A stretch of DNA of 64,000 nt from Photobacterium toruni (GTDB lineage Bacteria; Pseudomonadota; Gammaproteobacteria; Enterobacterales; Vibrionaceae): assembly GCF_024529955.1 (NCBI RefSeq), contig NZ_AP024854.1:1240001-1304000 (forward strand), written 5' to 3'. This document shows, in pieces, positions 36,263 through 44,431 of the stretch (positions within the stretch are counted from its first letter, which is position 1; every line of letters begins with the position of its first letter). Both the position numbers and the translations under genes were made by a program. Under the pieces are notes generated by a model that worked only from the letters and a program-made list of their open reading frames with translations, was not told where the DNA came from and searched no databases.

Positions 36263-36325
36263 AAAAAATCCCCGTTGTTTAGTGCGTTAGAATAAATCAA
36301 ATAAGCACGAAAACGAACGGGGATC
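36263..36325 (-). terminator. terminator of the NhaC-family gene
   Basis: ATCCCCGTT pairs with AACGGGGAT (36268-36276 with 36316-36324), followed by seven T on the minus strand. The long loop contains an inner GTGC/GCAC pairing. It lies about 20 bases after the stop. Confidence 0.75.
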
Positions 36326-36345
36326 ATCGTTAATAATGGTTGTTT

Positions 36346-37929
36346 TTAATTAACAGCCGTTACCAACTGTAGTTTCTTATCTTGGCGCACATGATAGACA
36401 CAGCAACCGATGAACCAGACTGAGCTTACTGCAATACCGATAACCGTTGAGCCTGTAATACCCATGGCAAGGTAACCAAGGAAAGCACCAAAAGCGACAG
36501 TTAATGCATAAGGTAGCTGGGTCATAACATGATCCATATGGTGACTCCCTGCGCCAGTTGCCGACAAAATACTGGTACTTGAAATCGGCGAACTGTGATC
36601 ACCAAAAACTGAGCCTGCTAATACTGCTGATAGCATAGGCATTAATAAGTTAACGTCACTTGCAATCGCCATATCACCAGCTAATGGTAACATGATGCCA
36701 AATGTTCCCCAGCTAGTACCAGTAGCAAAAGACATACCACATGATAACAAGAATACTAATGCTGGTAGTAACTCAACAGGTAGTCCATATTTAGTTAATG
36801 ATGCTAAGTATTGTCCTGTTTGCATGTCGCTTACAACAGTACCAATTGTCCATGCAAATAACAGAATGATAATAGCTGGCATCATCGCTTGAACACCTTG
36901 AGGTGCCGCTGTTAACCATGTTTTTAGTGGTAACTTTAAACGCAGTGCCAATACAATGGATACTGCAAGACTACATAATGCTGCATAAACCAGTGATGAA
37001 CCGACATCAGTATGTTCAATAGAGCCGATTAAGCTAAATACTTGACCTTTAGCTGCTAAGACTTCTGCGCCGCTAATGATCATAAATACAACGCTTGAAA
37101 CGGTTAGTGTTAGAATTGGTAATACCATATCAATCATGGTGCCATTACCTTCACCTTCAGTGGTGATTTCTAATCCTTTTGGATGACCTTTAGATTCATC
37201 CCAAAGTTGTCCCTCACGTGCACGTTGTTCGTGCTTACGCATTGGACCAATATCAAGTTGGAATGTAATAACCACAAGTACCATCAATAAGGTAAATACT
37301 GCGTACAGGTTCATTGGAATCATCTGTACGAACAATGAGATAGGGCTTGTTTCTGTAATATCGTTAGTGACTAAAATACCGCCAAGGATCGCAATAATAT
37401 AAGCACCCCAAGATGAAATAGGGGTAATAACACATACTGGCGCTGCTGTTGAATCTAGCAGGTAAGCCAATTTTGCACGTGAAATTTGAAAACGGTCGGT
37501 TACAGGACGACAAATAGGACCAACAGATAAGCTGTGGAAAAAGTCATCAATAAAGAAAGCAAACACCATCATACCCGTTAAGATATTAGCACTACGACGA
37601 TCTTTACAACGACGAACACCCCATTCAGCAAATGCTTTGGTTGCGCCAGTTGCGGTCATTAAGCTAATTAAACCACCCAGTAATAACATGAATAATAACA
37701 TGTTAACGTTACTGGTATTGATCGCACCATCAGCCCAAACTAAGCCAAGAATTTGATGTAAAAGATATTGTAGTGCTGCGAGTGGGTTGTAATTATTTAA
37801 AAGGAATGATCCTGCAAGAATACCAGCACCTAAAGATAACAATACGCGGCGGGTAGTAATTGCAAGAATAACAGCCAGTAGCGCGGGAACTACTGATAAT
37901 AGTGAATCAGAATATTGGATTAAATTCAT
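36346..37929 (-). CDS. NhaC-family antiporter under a lysine riboswitch (probable lysine transporter)
   Basis: A 527-residue inner-membrane protein with about a dozen helices. The NhaC-superfamily core includes MMVFAFFIDDFFHSLSVGPICRP, FATGTSWGTFGIMLPLAGDMA and GDHSSPISSTSILSATGAG. Most NhaC proteins exchange sodium for protons, but an NhaC-type group preceded by lysine riboswitches has been predicted to import lysine (LysW). The aptamer at 38018-38183 places this gene in that group. Start ATG 37929 is chosen because its ribosome site (AAGAGA) lies inside a sequestering hairpin. An in-frame GTG at 37944 falls within that hairpin. Confidence 0.88.
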   Translation of the reverse strand: MNLIQYSDSLLSVVPALLAVILAITTRRVLLSLGAGILAGSFLLNNYNPLAALQYLLHQILGLVWADGAINTSNVNMLLFMLLLGGLISLMTATGATKAFAEWGVRRCKDRRSANILTGMMVFAFFIDDFFHSLSVGPICRPVTDRFQISRAKLAYLLDSTAAPVCVITPISSWGAYIIAILGGILVTNDITETSPISLFVQMIPMNLYAVFTLLMVLVVITFQLDIGPMRKHEQRAREGQLWDESKGHPKGLEITTEGEGNGTMIDMVLPILTLTVSSVVFMIISGAEVLAAKGQVFSLIGSIEHTDVGSSLVYAALCSLAVSIVLALRLKLPLKTWLTAAPQGVQAMMPAIIILLFAWTIGTVVSDMQTGQYLASLTKYGLPVELLPALVFLLSCGMSFATGTSWGTFGIMLPLAGDMAIASDVNLLMPMLSAVLAGSVFGDHSSPISSTSILSATGAGSHHMDHVMTQLPYALTVAFGAFLGYLAMGITGSTVIGIAVSSVWFIGCCVYHVRQDKKLQLVTAVN

Positions 37930-37930
37930 G

Positions 37931-37963
37931 GATCTCTTAAACACCTATAATAAGGTGGAGATC
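37931..37963 (-). promoter_or_regulatory. ribosome-site-sequestering hairpin
   Basis: On the minus strand GATCTC-CACCT pairs with AGGTG-(TTTAA)-GAGATC, with the loop in TATTAT. The arm next to the ATG contains the ribosome site AAGAGA. This is the likely output element of the upstream lysine riboswitch, closing the start site when lysine is bound. The mechanism is inferred. Confidence 0.6.
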
Positions 37964-38017
37964 TACCGAAAGGATAGAGAAACAGATTTCTTGAGAAATA
38001 ATACTTCTTATCCCTTA

Positions 38018-38183
38018 GGGTAGCGCTCCATAGACAACATAACTATGGCAGTTCGGCACTTATTAAATGCAGAACCAGCGATTATTGATGACTCAATAAT
38101 TACTTCGGCGCTGACTCCTTTCTTCGGTTCTCATTGGGGATCTCCCTCCAACCGAATACTCTTAGGCAGCGCGCCTCTACTCA
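38018..38183 (-). ncRNA. lysine riboswitch (L-box)
   Basis: Read on the minus strand, the conserved L-box blocks occur in order: AGTAGAGGCGC, CTAAGAGTA, GGAGGGAGA, GCGCCGAAGT, CGCTGGTT, CCGAACTGCC and GGAGCGCTACCC. The first and last blocks pair as P1. The aptamer ends about 90 bases before the ATG of the NhaC-family gene. This order and spacing match the lysine riboswitch family, so I consider the identification firm even without a covariance search. Confidence 0.93.
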
Positions 38184-38276
38184 AAGGATTAGTCTTGACT
38201 ATACCTAGATATTTCTCACAAGCAATAAAAAATAACGCTTAATTGTGTAATAGGCTTAAAATTCAGCATTTCAACT

Positions 38277-38302
38277 AACTGATTATAGTTTCAATCAGTT
38301 AG
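38277..38302 (-). other. 10-bp hairpin upstream of the ccoP-fusion gene end
   Basis: CTAACTGATT pairs with AATCAGTTAG around an 8-base loop, 37 bases past the stop of the fused CcoP gene. The T-tract is poor. It probably marks the 3' end of the oxidase operon. Confidence 0.5.
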
Positions 38303-38338
38303 CGCATATCTTTTCTGTTATTGTTGCATATCGTTTCG

Positions 38339-40525
38339 TTATTCGGGATTATTATTCATCGGTTGGGTCAGATTATGAATATTACCTGCAAATCCGGCTT
38401 TGATAAGATCTTTACGAATTTTGGTTACTTGATTTTCTGTCACAGGAATATCTCTTCCGCCTAATTTTTGACGTACAAAGGTAATTAATTGTGCCAAATC
38501 AGCATCATTTAATACCGTATTAAAACTACTCATAGGCATAAAATCTATTTCTTGTTCTAAGTAACTCGGTGCTAAACCTCGAATAGTAACTGCAATGGTA
38601 TCATAAGGGTCTTTATGCATAATGATGCCATTATTGAGTAGTGTCGGAGCAATACCTTTACGGCCTTTGCCATCAGGACCATGACAAGCACCACAGGTTT
38701 GAATATAAAGCCCATAAAGTTGTTGTTCTTTGGTTTGTTGAGCCGCAGGACCTTCAGCTAAGTCTGGATCTTGAATATTTATTTGTACTGGAATTAAATG
38801 ACCAAACCCTGGTGGTGTTATTTGACCGACTGATTTATCAAGTACGTTATATTTATCCCCAGTAATCAGATATTCGGCAATGGCGCTGACATCTTCACGG
38901 GTTAAGTAACGCGTACTATTTTTTACAACTTCTGCCATGCCGCCAAATGCGGTGCCTTTTTCGGAATGACCTGTTTTAAGAAAGTCAGTTAATGAATTAA
39001 CATTCCAACGATCTTGATAAAGTTCTGTAGCGGTAATATTGGGTGCTTTCCAGCCATCAATTAAATTACCTTGAAATAATTTATCAGCAATTAAAGCTTG
39101 GGCGATATTTCTTGGTGTATGACATTCAGAACAGTGGCCTAAACTCATGGTTAGATATTTACCTCTACGCCAAGATTCAGTACTGTCAGCGGGATACTCT
39201 AGTGGTTTATTATTAAGAAAGGCAATATTCCAGCCTAATAATCCTAAGCGAATATTACTTGGGAACATCATCTGATTATCTAGGTTACGGGTATTAACAT
39301 AGTTAAGTGATTGCATGTATGCCCATAATGCTTTGGTGTCAGCATCAGTAATATATTGATAAGAAGAGTAGGGCATTGCAGGGTAAAGATAACCGTGTTT
39401 GCCTTTACCTTTGTGTAGAGCATCATAAAAGTCAGCATAGGTGTAGTCACCAATGCCAAATTCTGGGTGCGATGAAATATTAGTGGAATACAATGTACCA
39501 AATGGTGTTACAAAACCTAGACCACCACCAAATAATTCTCCACCTTCGCCGGTATGGCAAGCAACACAGTCACCAGCGTAAGCGAGATATTGCCCTTGAG
39601 CGATTTGCTCTTTATTTAAGGCAGAAACTACAGATTTACGCAGAGTATTTTGATGGCGAATATAAGCGCCTAATGCTTGAATTTCAACATCAGAGAGTTG
39701 TTGGGAAAAGGCAGGTATAACGTTATCTAAGCCATTGTTTAATGTATGAATAATACCATCAATACTGCCGTCGTGGAGCCAGATATTATCCGTTAAGTTT
39801 GGTGCGCCAAGTAATTGATTACCTTGTGCGTTGCTGCCATGGCAACCTACACAATATTTATTAAATCCCGCTTTGCCCTGTTGTAATGCAAAGGCGGGAG
39901 CTGAAATTATGCGATCTTGTTGTAATGAGGCAATATAGGTGGCGATATGATGAATATCTTCAGTGGACAAGATGGTTTTCCAACCTGGCATAACACCATT
40001 GCGACCTTTAGTAATAGAATGATAAATATCTTTATCTGTACCGCCATAAAGCCAAACATCATCAGTTAGATTAGGGAAGTGGGTTTGACCTTCTGCTTCA
40101 CTTAAATGACAGGCAGCACAATGAGTTTGGAATAATGCGTTACCAGTATTGACTATTGTTGGATTTTGACTAAGTTGTTGGTATGAACCTTTACTTAATT
40201 TTGCTTGTGCAATTTGGGCTTTTAAATTAGTTGGATGGGGTTGAGTTGCTTCGCTGGCTGAGTTCCATCCCATTAATCCTTTCCAGTTACCAAGTCCAGG
40301 ATAAAGCACTAAAAAGACTATTGCTAATAGAAACGCAATCCCATAAGAGAACAGTAATAATTTAGGGACTGCTGCATCGTTTTCTTTAATATTATCAAAA
40401 CTATCAACCGTCTTATTTTTATCTGCAGTATGATTTTTTTGCCAATAATAAACCACGACAATGAGCATGAAAATCAAAAAAAGTAAAGTCAGTAAGGTAA
40501 CCCAATTACTCCAGAAAGTGTTCAT
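38339..40525 (-). CDS. CcoP-type cytochrome c fused to a triheme dehydrogenase-type cytochrome c
   Basis: A 728-residue membrane-anchored pentaheme cytochrome. Residues 1-295 look like CcoP: two N-terminal helices, the YPGLGNWKGLMGWNS motif, and hemes CAACH (136-140) and CVGCH (225-229). Residues about 305-700 look like the triheme subunit of periplasmic alcohol/gluconate-type dehydrogenases, with hemes CVACH (320-324), CSECH (465-469) and CGACH (611-615). It includes GGGLGFVTPFGTLYSTNI and SLGHCSECHTPRN. Normal CcoP is near 300 residues. The ATG overlaps the ccoO stop by 4 bases. It should feed electrons to CcoN. The electron donor is unknown, as no dehydrogenase gene lies beside it. Confidence 0.88.
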   Translation of the reverse strand: MNTFWSNWVTLLTLLFLIFMLIVVVYYWQKNHTADKNKTVDSFDNIKENDAAVPKLLLFSYGIAFLLAIVFLVLYPGLGNWKGLMGWNSASEATQPHPTNLKAQIAQAKLSKGSYQQLSQNPTIVNTGNALFQTHCAACHLSEAEGQTHFPNLTDDVWLYGGTDKDIYHSITKGRNGVMPGWKTILSTEDIHHIATYIASLQQDRIISAPAFALQQGKAGFNKYCVGCHGSNAQGNQLLGAPNLTDNIWLHDGSIDGIIHTLNNGLDNVIPAFSQQLSDVEIQALGAYIRHQNTLRKSVVSALNKEQIAQGQYLAYAGDCVACHTGEGGELFGGGLGFVTPFGTLYSTNISSHPEFGIGDYTYADFYDALHKGKGKHGYLYPAMPYSSYQYITDADTKALWAYMQSLNYVNTRNLDNQMMFPSNIRLGLLGWNIAFLNNKPLEYPADSTESWRRGKYLTMSLGHCSECHTPRNIAQALIADKLFQGNLIDGWKAPNITATELYQDRWNVNSLTDFLKTGHSEKGTAFGGMAEVVKNSTRYLTREDVSAIAEYLITGDKYNVLDKSVGQITPPGFGHLIPVQINIQDPDLAEGPAAQQTKEQQLYGLYIQTCGACHGPDGKGRKGIAPTLLNNGIIMHKDPYDTIAVTIRGLAPSYLEQEIDFMPMSSFNTVLNDADLAQLITFVRQKLGGRDIPVTENQVTKIRKDLIKAGFAGNIHNLTQPMNNNPE

Positions 40526-41136
40526 TGCTGTACTCCCTGATCGTGTCCCAGACTTTGCAAATAAGCAATCAGCGCTTCAGCTTTGGTATGGCCTTTGACG
40601 GCAAGGCGAGCTTGTTGTATTTCTTTGTCATTATAAGGTACACCAAGAATGCGTAATGCTTTGAGCTTAGCTGTTGTATCTTCACCATCGAGCACTTGTT
40701 CAAATAACCATGGATAGGCTGGCATGATTGAGGTGGGCACAACATCACGAGGATTATTTAGATGTATCGCATGCCATTGATCAGAGTACTTACGTCCCAG
40801 ATTGGTGAGATCAGGACCTGTACGTTTCGATCCCCATAAATTAGGAAATTCATAAATATCATCACTTTCTTTGCTATAGCGACCATAACGTTTTACTTCT
40901 GCATCTAGAGGTCGCACCATCATAGTATGGCAGGTGTGACAACCTTCACTGATATAGGTATCACGACCTTCAACTTCTAGCGCCGTTAGTGGTTTGGCAC
41001 TGGATTCTGCAATAAGTTTATTCTGATAAAAGAATGCAGGCAGTACCCAAACAAGAAAAGAAATACTGGCAACAATGACGGTGGAAATAATTAAGATAAA
41101 CACCGATTGTGTGAAATCTTTATTAAGCATGTTCAT
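40522..41136 (-). CDS. ccoO: cbb3 oxidase monoheme cytochrome c subunit CcoO
   Basis: A 204-residue membrane-anchored cytochrome c of a cbb3-type terminal oxidase. One N-terminal helix (about 9-35) is followed by heme motif CHTCH and the CcoO landmarks MVRPLDAEVKRYGRYSKESD, FPNLWGSKRTGPDLTNLG and PTSIMPAYPWLF (distal Met). Ribosome site GGAGG. The start overlaps the ccoN end by 14 bases and its stop overlaps the next ATG, so all three are translationally coupled. Confidence 0.95.
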   Translation of the reverse strand: MNMLNKDFTQSVFILIISTVIVASISFLVWVLPAFFYQNKLIAESSAKPLTALEVEGRDTYISEGCHTCHTMMVRPLDAEVKRYGRYSKESDDIYEFPNLWGSKRTGPDLTNLGRKYSDQWHAIHLNNPRDVVPTSIMPAYPWLFEQVLDGEDTTAKLKALRILGVPYNDKEIQQARLAVKGHTKAEALIAYLQSLGHDQGVQQ

Positions 41137-42541
41137 TGATTTCCTCCGTCGAGGATGGGGTTATTAATGGCTGTTTAAGGGTTCGATAAAGGTTGTATAT
41201 CATTAGCACTAACCCAAAGACAAAGCTGACACCACCAATAAAACGCGCCAGCATCCATGGTGAAGAAAAGTTCATTGCCTCCACAAAGCTATAGGTTAAG
41301 CTACCATTAGGTTGTTGTTGTAACCACATATAACCCTGACCAATGCCCGCGATCCATAGTGCAACCGCATAAATAAGAATACCTGTATGTGCGAACCAAA
41401 AATGCCATTTAACCAAGCGGTTAGACCATAATTGCTGGTGGCCCCAAAGACGTGGAATAAAATAATAAAATACCGCAATAGCTGACATACCCACCCAGCC
41501 TAATGCGGCTGAATGTACATGGCCAATAATCCAATCCGTATTATGCGCAATCATATTAAACCAACGAATAGCCAGTAGTGGGCCTTCAAATGTCGCTAGC
41601 GCATAATAGACAATAGCAGAGAAAAAGAACCACATAATGTAGTCATGCTTAAGTTTAGGTTTATTACTTAATAAGGTCATAATGCTATTAAATGCGCCCC
41701 CCCAAGAAGGAAGCCATAGAATGAGTGACATTACGATCCCAAGGTTTTGAAGCCAATCGGGAACAGATGAATAAATAAGATGGTGTGTACCTGCCCACGT
41801 ATAAAAGCCGACTAAGCCCCAAAAGTGAATAACAGATAAACGGTAAGAGTAAATAGGGCGGTTGGATATTTTAGGAATAAAATAGTAGTTCATTCCAATA
41901 ATACCTGCTGTAAGAAGGAAGCCGACGGCATTGTGCCCCCACCACCATTGCACAATAGCATCTTCGGCGCCTGAATATATAGAATATGATTTCCACAAGG
42001 TCACGGGTAGTTCAAGATTATTGACGATAAAAATCATCGCAATAACTAAAATAAATGCACCATAAAACCAATTAGCTACAAAAATATGGGATACAGTTCT
42101 TTTAGCTATCGTGCCAAAAAACAAAATGGCATATAAAACCCAAACTACAGCTATTAAAATATCAATCGGCCATTCAAGTTCGGCATATTCTTTTGAGGTG
42201 GTAAAACCAAGTGGTAGTGTAATAACGGCAAGGATTAATACAAGTTGCCAACCATAATAAACAAACCATGATAGGCTGTAGTTAAATAAGGGAACTTTAC
42301 AGGTTCTCTGTACGATATAAAGTGAAGTCCCCATTAAGATATTGACAACAAAACCAAAAATAATACCGTTAGTATGCAATGGGCGCAAACGACCAAACTG
42401 AAAATATTCAGAGTTTAAATTAAGAGCAGGCCAGTAGAGTTGTCCAGCAAGAATAACGCCTATTGTCATGGCAACCAGACCCCAGATAACACTGGTTACC
42501 ATGAAGAATTTAACAACTTTATAATTGTATTGAATATCCAT
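41123..42541 (-). CDS. ccoN: cbb3-type cytochrome c oxidase catalytic subunit CcoN
   Basis: A 472-residue, twelve-helix heme-copper oxidase subunit that reduces oxygen to water. Metal ligands are visible: LHTNGIIFGF (low-spin heme), WWWGHNAVGF and THHLIYSSVPDW (copper B), and GHVHSAALGWVGM (heme b3 side). The His pair and Tyr/His environment fit C-family (cbb3) oxidases, which have high oxygen affinity. No ccoQ or ccoGHIS assembly genes are adjacent, which suggests a second oxidase copy relying on a main cco locus elsewhere. Confidence 0.95.
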   Translation of the reverse strand: MDIQYNYKVVKFFMVTSVIWGLVAMTIGVILAGQLYWPALNLNSEYFQFGRLRPLHTNGIIFGFVVNILMGTSLYIVQRTCKVPLFNYSLSWFVYYGWQLVLILAVITLPLGFTTSKEYAELEWPIDILIAVVWVLYAILFFGTIAKRTVSHIFVANWFYGAFILVIAMIFIVNNLELPVTLWKSYSIYSGAEDAIVQWWWGHNAVGFLLTAGIIGMNYYFIPKISNRPIYSYRLSVIHFWGLVGFYTWAGTHHLIYSSVPDWLQNLGIVMSLILWLPSWGGAFNSIMTLLSNKPKLKHDYIMWFFFSAIVYYALATFEGPLLAIRWFNMIAHNTDWIIGHVHSAALGWVGMSAIAVFYYFIPRLWGHQQLWSNRLVKWHFWFAHTGILIYAVALWIAGIGQGYMWLQQQPNGSLTYSFVEAMNFSSPWMLARFIGGVSFVFGLVLMIYNLYRTLKQPLITPSSTEEINEHA

Positions 42542-42616
42542 TCTTAAAACCTTTGACTATATTGTTTGTCAAAAAAGTAGTGTGTTAAATTAACCATAGC
42601 GTCTGATATGCGGTTC

Positions 42617-42979
42617 TTAATTATCATTTTTTATAGGTTCTGATTTCACATGATTAAAATAATAAGCAATATCCAACATGTCTTGATCACTTAAAGAATC
42701 TGCTTGTGGATGCATAAGAATAGCTAAGCCGTCATTACGTTGGCGTAATTTATAGGCTTTTAATGCCGCAACAAAATATGCTTGTTTTTGTCCCTGAAGA
42801 TTAGGGTAAGTATCTATAGTAGAAATACCATCAACGCTATGGCACGTCATACATACCACTGCCTTTTCTTTTCCTTGTGAATATTGCGTGTTAGTACTGG
42901 ACTCTGCGGCTGTAACGGCTATTGAACAGAAACAGAGATAAGTTGTGAACATAAACGTAACCACTAAATATCGCTTCAT
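42617..42979 (-). CDS. small periplasmic cytochrome c (c553-like)
   Basis: A 120-residue class I cytochrome c. It has a signal peptide (MKRYLVVTFMFTTYLCFCSIAVTA), one heme motif CMTCHSVDG, and a distal Met in a segment around GLAILMHPQADSLSDQDM. The C-terminal helix is MLDIAYYFNHVKS. First gene of the oxidase operon, 75 bases before ccoN. It could ferry electrons from bc1 or a dehydrogenase to the fused CcoP or CcoO, which is inferred from position. Confidence 0.88.
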   Translation of the reverse strand: MKRYLVVTFMFTTYLCFCSIAVTAAESSTNTQYSQGKEKAVVCMTCHSVDGISTIDTYPNLQGQKQAYFVAALKAYKLRQRNDGLAILMHPQADSLSDQDMLDIAYYFNHVKSEPIKNDN

Positions 42980-43029
42980 AGTTGATACTCTTATTTTATC
43001 TTTATGATTATTTTTTAACGGTGGCGAAA

Positions 43030-43043
43030 TTGAGTCTTATCAT
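43030..43043. promoter_or_regulatory. FNR-like site upstream of the oxidase operon
   Basis: TTGAG, four bases, ATCAT matches the FNR box TTGAT-N4-ATCAA with one mismatch per half. It lies 51 bases before the cytochrome c start. Low-oxygen induction is typical for cbb3 oxidases, so the position makes sense, but the match is imperfect. Confidence 0.4.
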
Positions 43044-43429
43044 TTAAAGATAGAATAAAGAGCATTTTTTTGAAGAGAAGGATGAACGATTTTTCGGGCG
43101 ACATTTCTTAATTTTAAGAATAGCGAACAGTTCTTTTAGATATGGGGATGTAATTTACGGTTGATTATTTTTATTTATTTATTCTTATTAAACAGTTGGT
43201 TAGTATGTTTTGAGATAGAGATTTATATAAAATATAAAAAGGTATATTGATGGTGGTCTATAATGTAAAAGATTAATGATTGTCATTGTTTTTATATAAT
43301 ACATTTTAAAATCATATGGTTAATAGTTATATAGTGGCGTTATTATTATAACTAGTTAACAAATGTTAAATTATTTAATGGTATTTATATTCATAATCTA
43401 ATATCGTATAAAAGTTTATAAAAATAAGG
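43044..43429. other. AT-rich divergent promoter interval
   Basis: About 390 bases between the oxidase operon and the MinE-like gene, which are divergent. No gene or strong hairpin is visible. It should carry the promoter of the plus-strand gene. Confidence 0.45.
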
Positions 43430-43438
43430 ATGTTTACT

Positions 43439-43678
43439 ATGAATTTCTTCTTCCGTTCCAAAAAGAAGGTTGTAAAAGTAGCAACGGCATTGCAAGCAAA
43501 AGAAAGGCTTGTTAGTGAAATTACCCGTACCAGAACATCACGTCACTTACAATTAATGAAAGAAGAGTTAACGGCATTGTTAACACAATTCTCTCATATT
43601 AAAGAGAACAACGTTGATGTAGTGACAAACACTAAGTCACAGTTAGTTTTAAAAATTAATGCCAAACTAAGTCATTAA
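43439..43678 (+). CDS. orphan MinE-like small protein
   Basis: A 79-residue protein whose layout follows MinE, the topological specificity factor that stimulates MinD. An N-terminal FFFRSKKK resembles the membrane-targeting start of MinE. AKERL at 20-24 aligns with AKERL of the MinD-contact helix. LQLMKEELTALLTQFSHI matches the MinE dimer helix, and QLVLKINAKL the last strand. Residues after AKERL (VSEITRTRT) differ from the usual IIVAERR. No minC or minD is adjacent. The second ATG (43439) is used because AAGGA lies 8 bases before it. Family membership is by eye and should be tested. Confidence 0.6.
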   Translation: MNFFFRSKKKVVKVATALQAKERLVSEITRTRTSRHLQLMKEELTALLTQFSHIKENNVDVVTNTKSQLVLKINAKLSH

Positions 43679-43707
43679 ATCATGATGCATTGTATCGAAA
43701 TTTTTTA

Positions 43708-43740
43708 TTAAAAAGCCGACATGCGTCGGCTTTTTAATGC
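43708..43740. terminator. bidirectional terminator between MinE-like gene and artM
   Basis: TTAAAAAGCCGAC (43708-43720) pairs with GTCGGCTTTTTAA (43725-43737) around a 4-base loop. It suits both convergent transcripts. Confidence 0.92.
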
Positions 43741-43759
43741 TTTGAATTTTTTATAACAA

Positions 43760-44431
43760 TTAACGTACTGCTTCAAACGCAAGTGCTTTTTTCTCAAACA
43801 CTCGAAAGATTAATGTAAGTATTCCATTAATTGTAAGGTAGAACGCTCCTGCAACAGCAAATACGGTTAAGGTATCATAGGTTTGTGCATTGATGCGCTG
43901 CGCGTAACCCATTATATCCATAATAGTAATAGTGCTGGCAAGCGATGTGCCTTTAAAGACTAAAATTACTTCATTTGAGTAAGCTGGAACTGCACGACGA
44001 ATAGCAAAAGGAAGTAATACCGCCAATGTTACCTTGGTATTCATTCCTAATGCACGGCAAGCATGCCATTGACCTTTAGGTATTGCATCAAAAGCACCTT
44101 TAAATAACTGAGTACTATAAGCCGCAGTATTTAATGCTAATGCAAGCATGGCACAAAACCAAGGTTGACTTAACCAATCCCATACAAAGCTTTGACGAAT
44201 AACTTCAAATTGCCCAGGGCCATAATAGACTAAAAATATTTGTACTAATAATGGTGTTCCTGTAAAGAGGGTAATAATACCACGGCTGATCCAGTGAATA
44301 ATGGGAGTTCGTAATATTAAGCTTGCTGTCATTAATAACGCTAAACTACAGCCAACGAATAAAGACGCTGCGGTTAATTCAAGACTAGTAATGAGCCCTT
44401 GCACCATTAACCAAAAATTTTGTTCATTCAT
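43760..44431 (-). CDS. artM: arginine ABC transporter permease ArtM
   Basis: One of two inner-membrane permeases of the arginine importer, 223 residues. It shows the HisM-type helices, GTPLLVQIFLVYYGPGQF, and the ATPase-contact EAA region WHACRALGMNTKVTLAVLLPFA. It ends RVFEKKALAFEAVR. Its ATG overlaps the artQ stop by 4 bases. Last gene of artPJQM. Confidence 0.93.
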   Translation of the reverse strand: MNEQNFWLMVQGLITSLELTAASLFVGCSLALLMTASLILRTPIIHWISRGIITLFTGTPLLVQIFLVYYGPGQFEVIRQSFVWDWLSQPWFCAMLALALNTAAYSTQLFKGAFDAIPKGQWHACRALGMNTKVTLAVLLPFAIRRAVPAYSNEVILVFKGTSLASTITIMDIMGYAQRINAQTYDTLTVFAVAGAFYLTINGILTLIFRVFEKKALAFEAVR

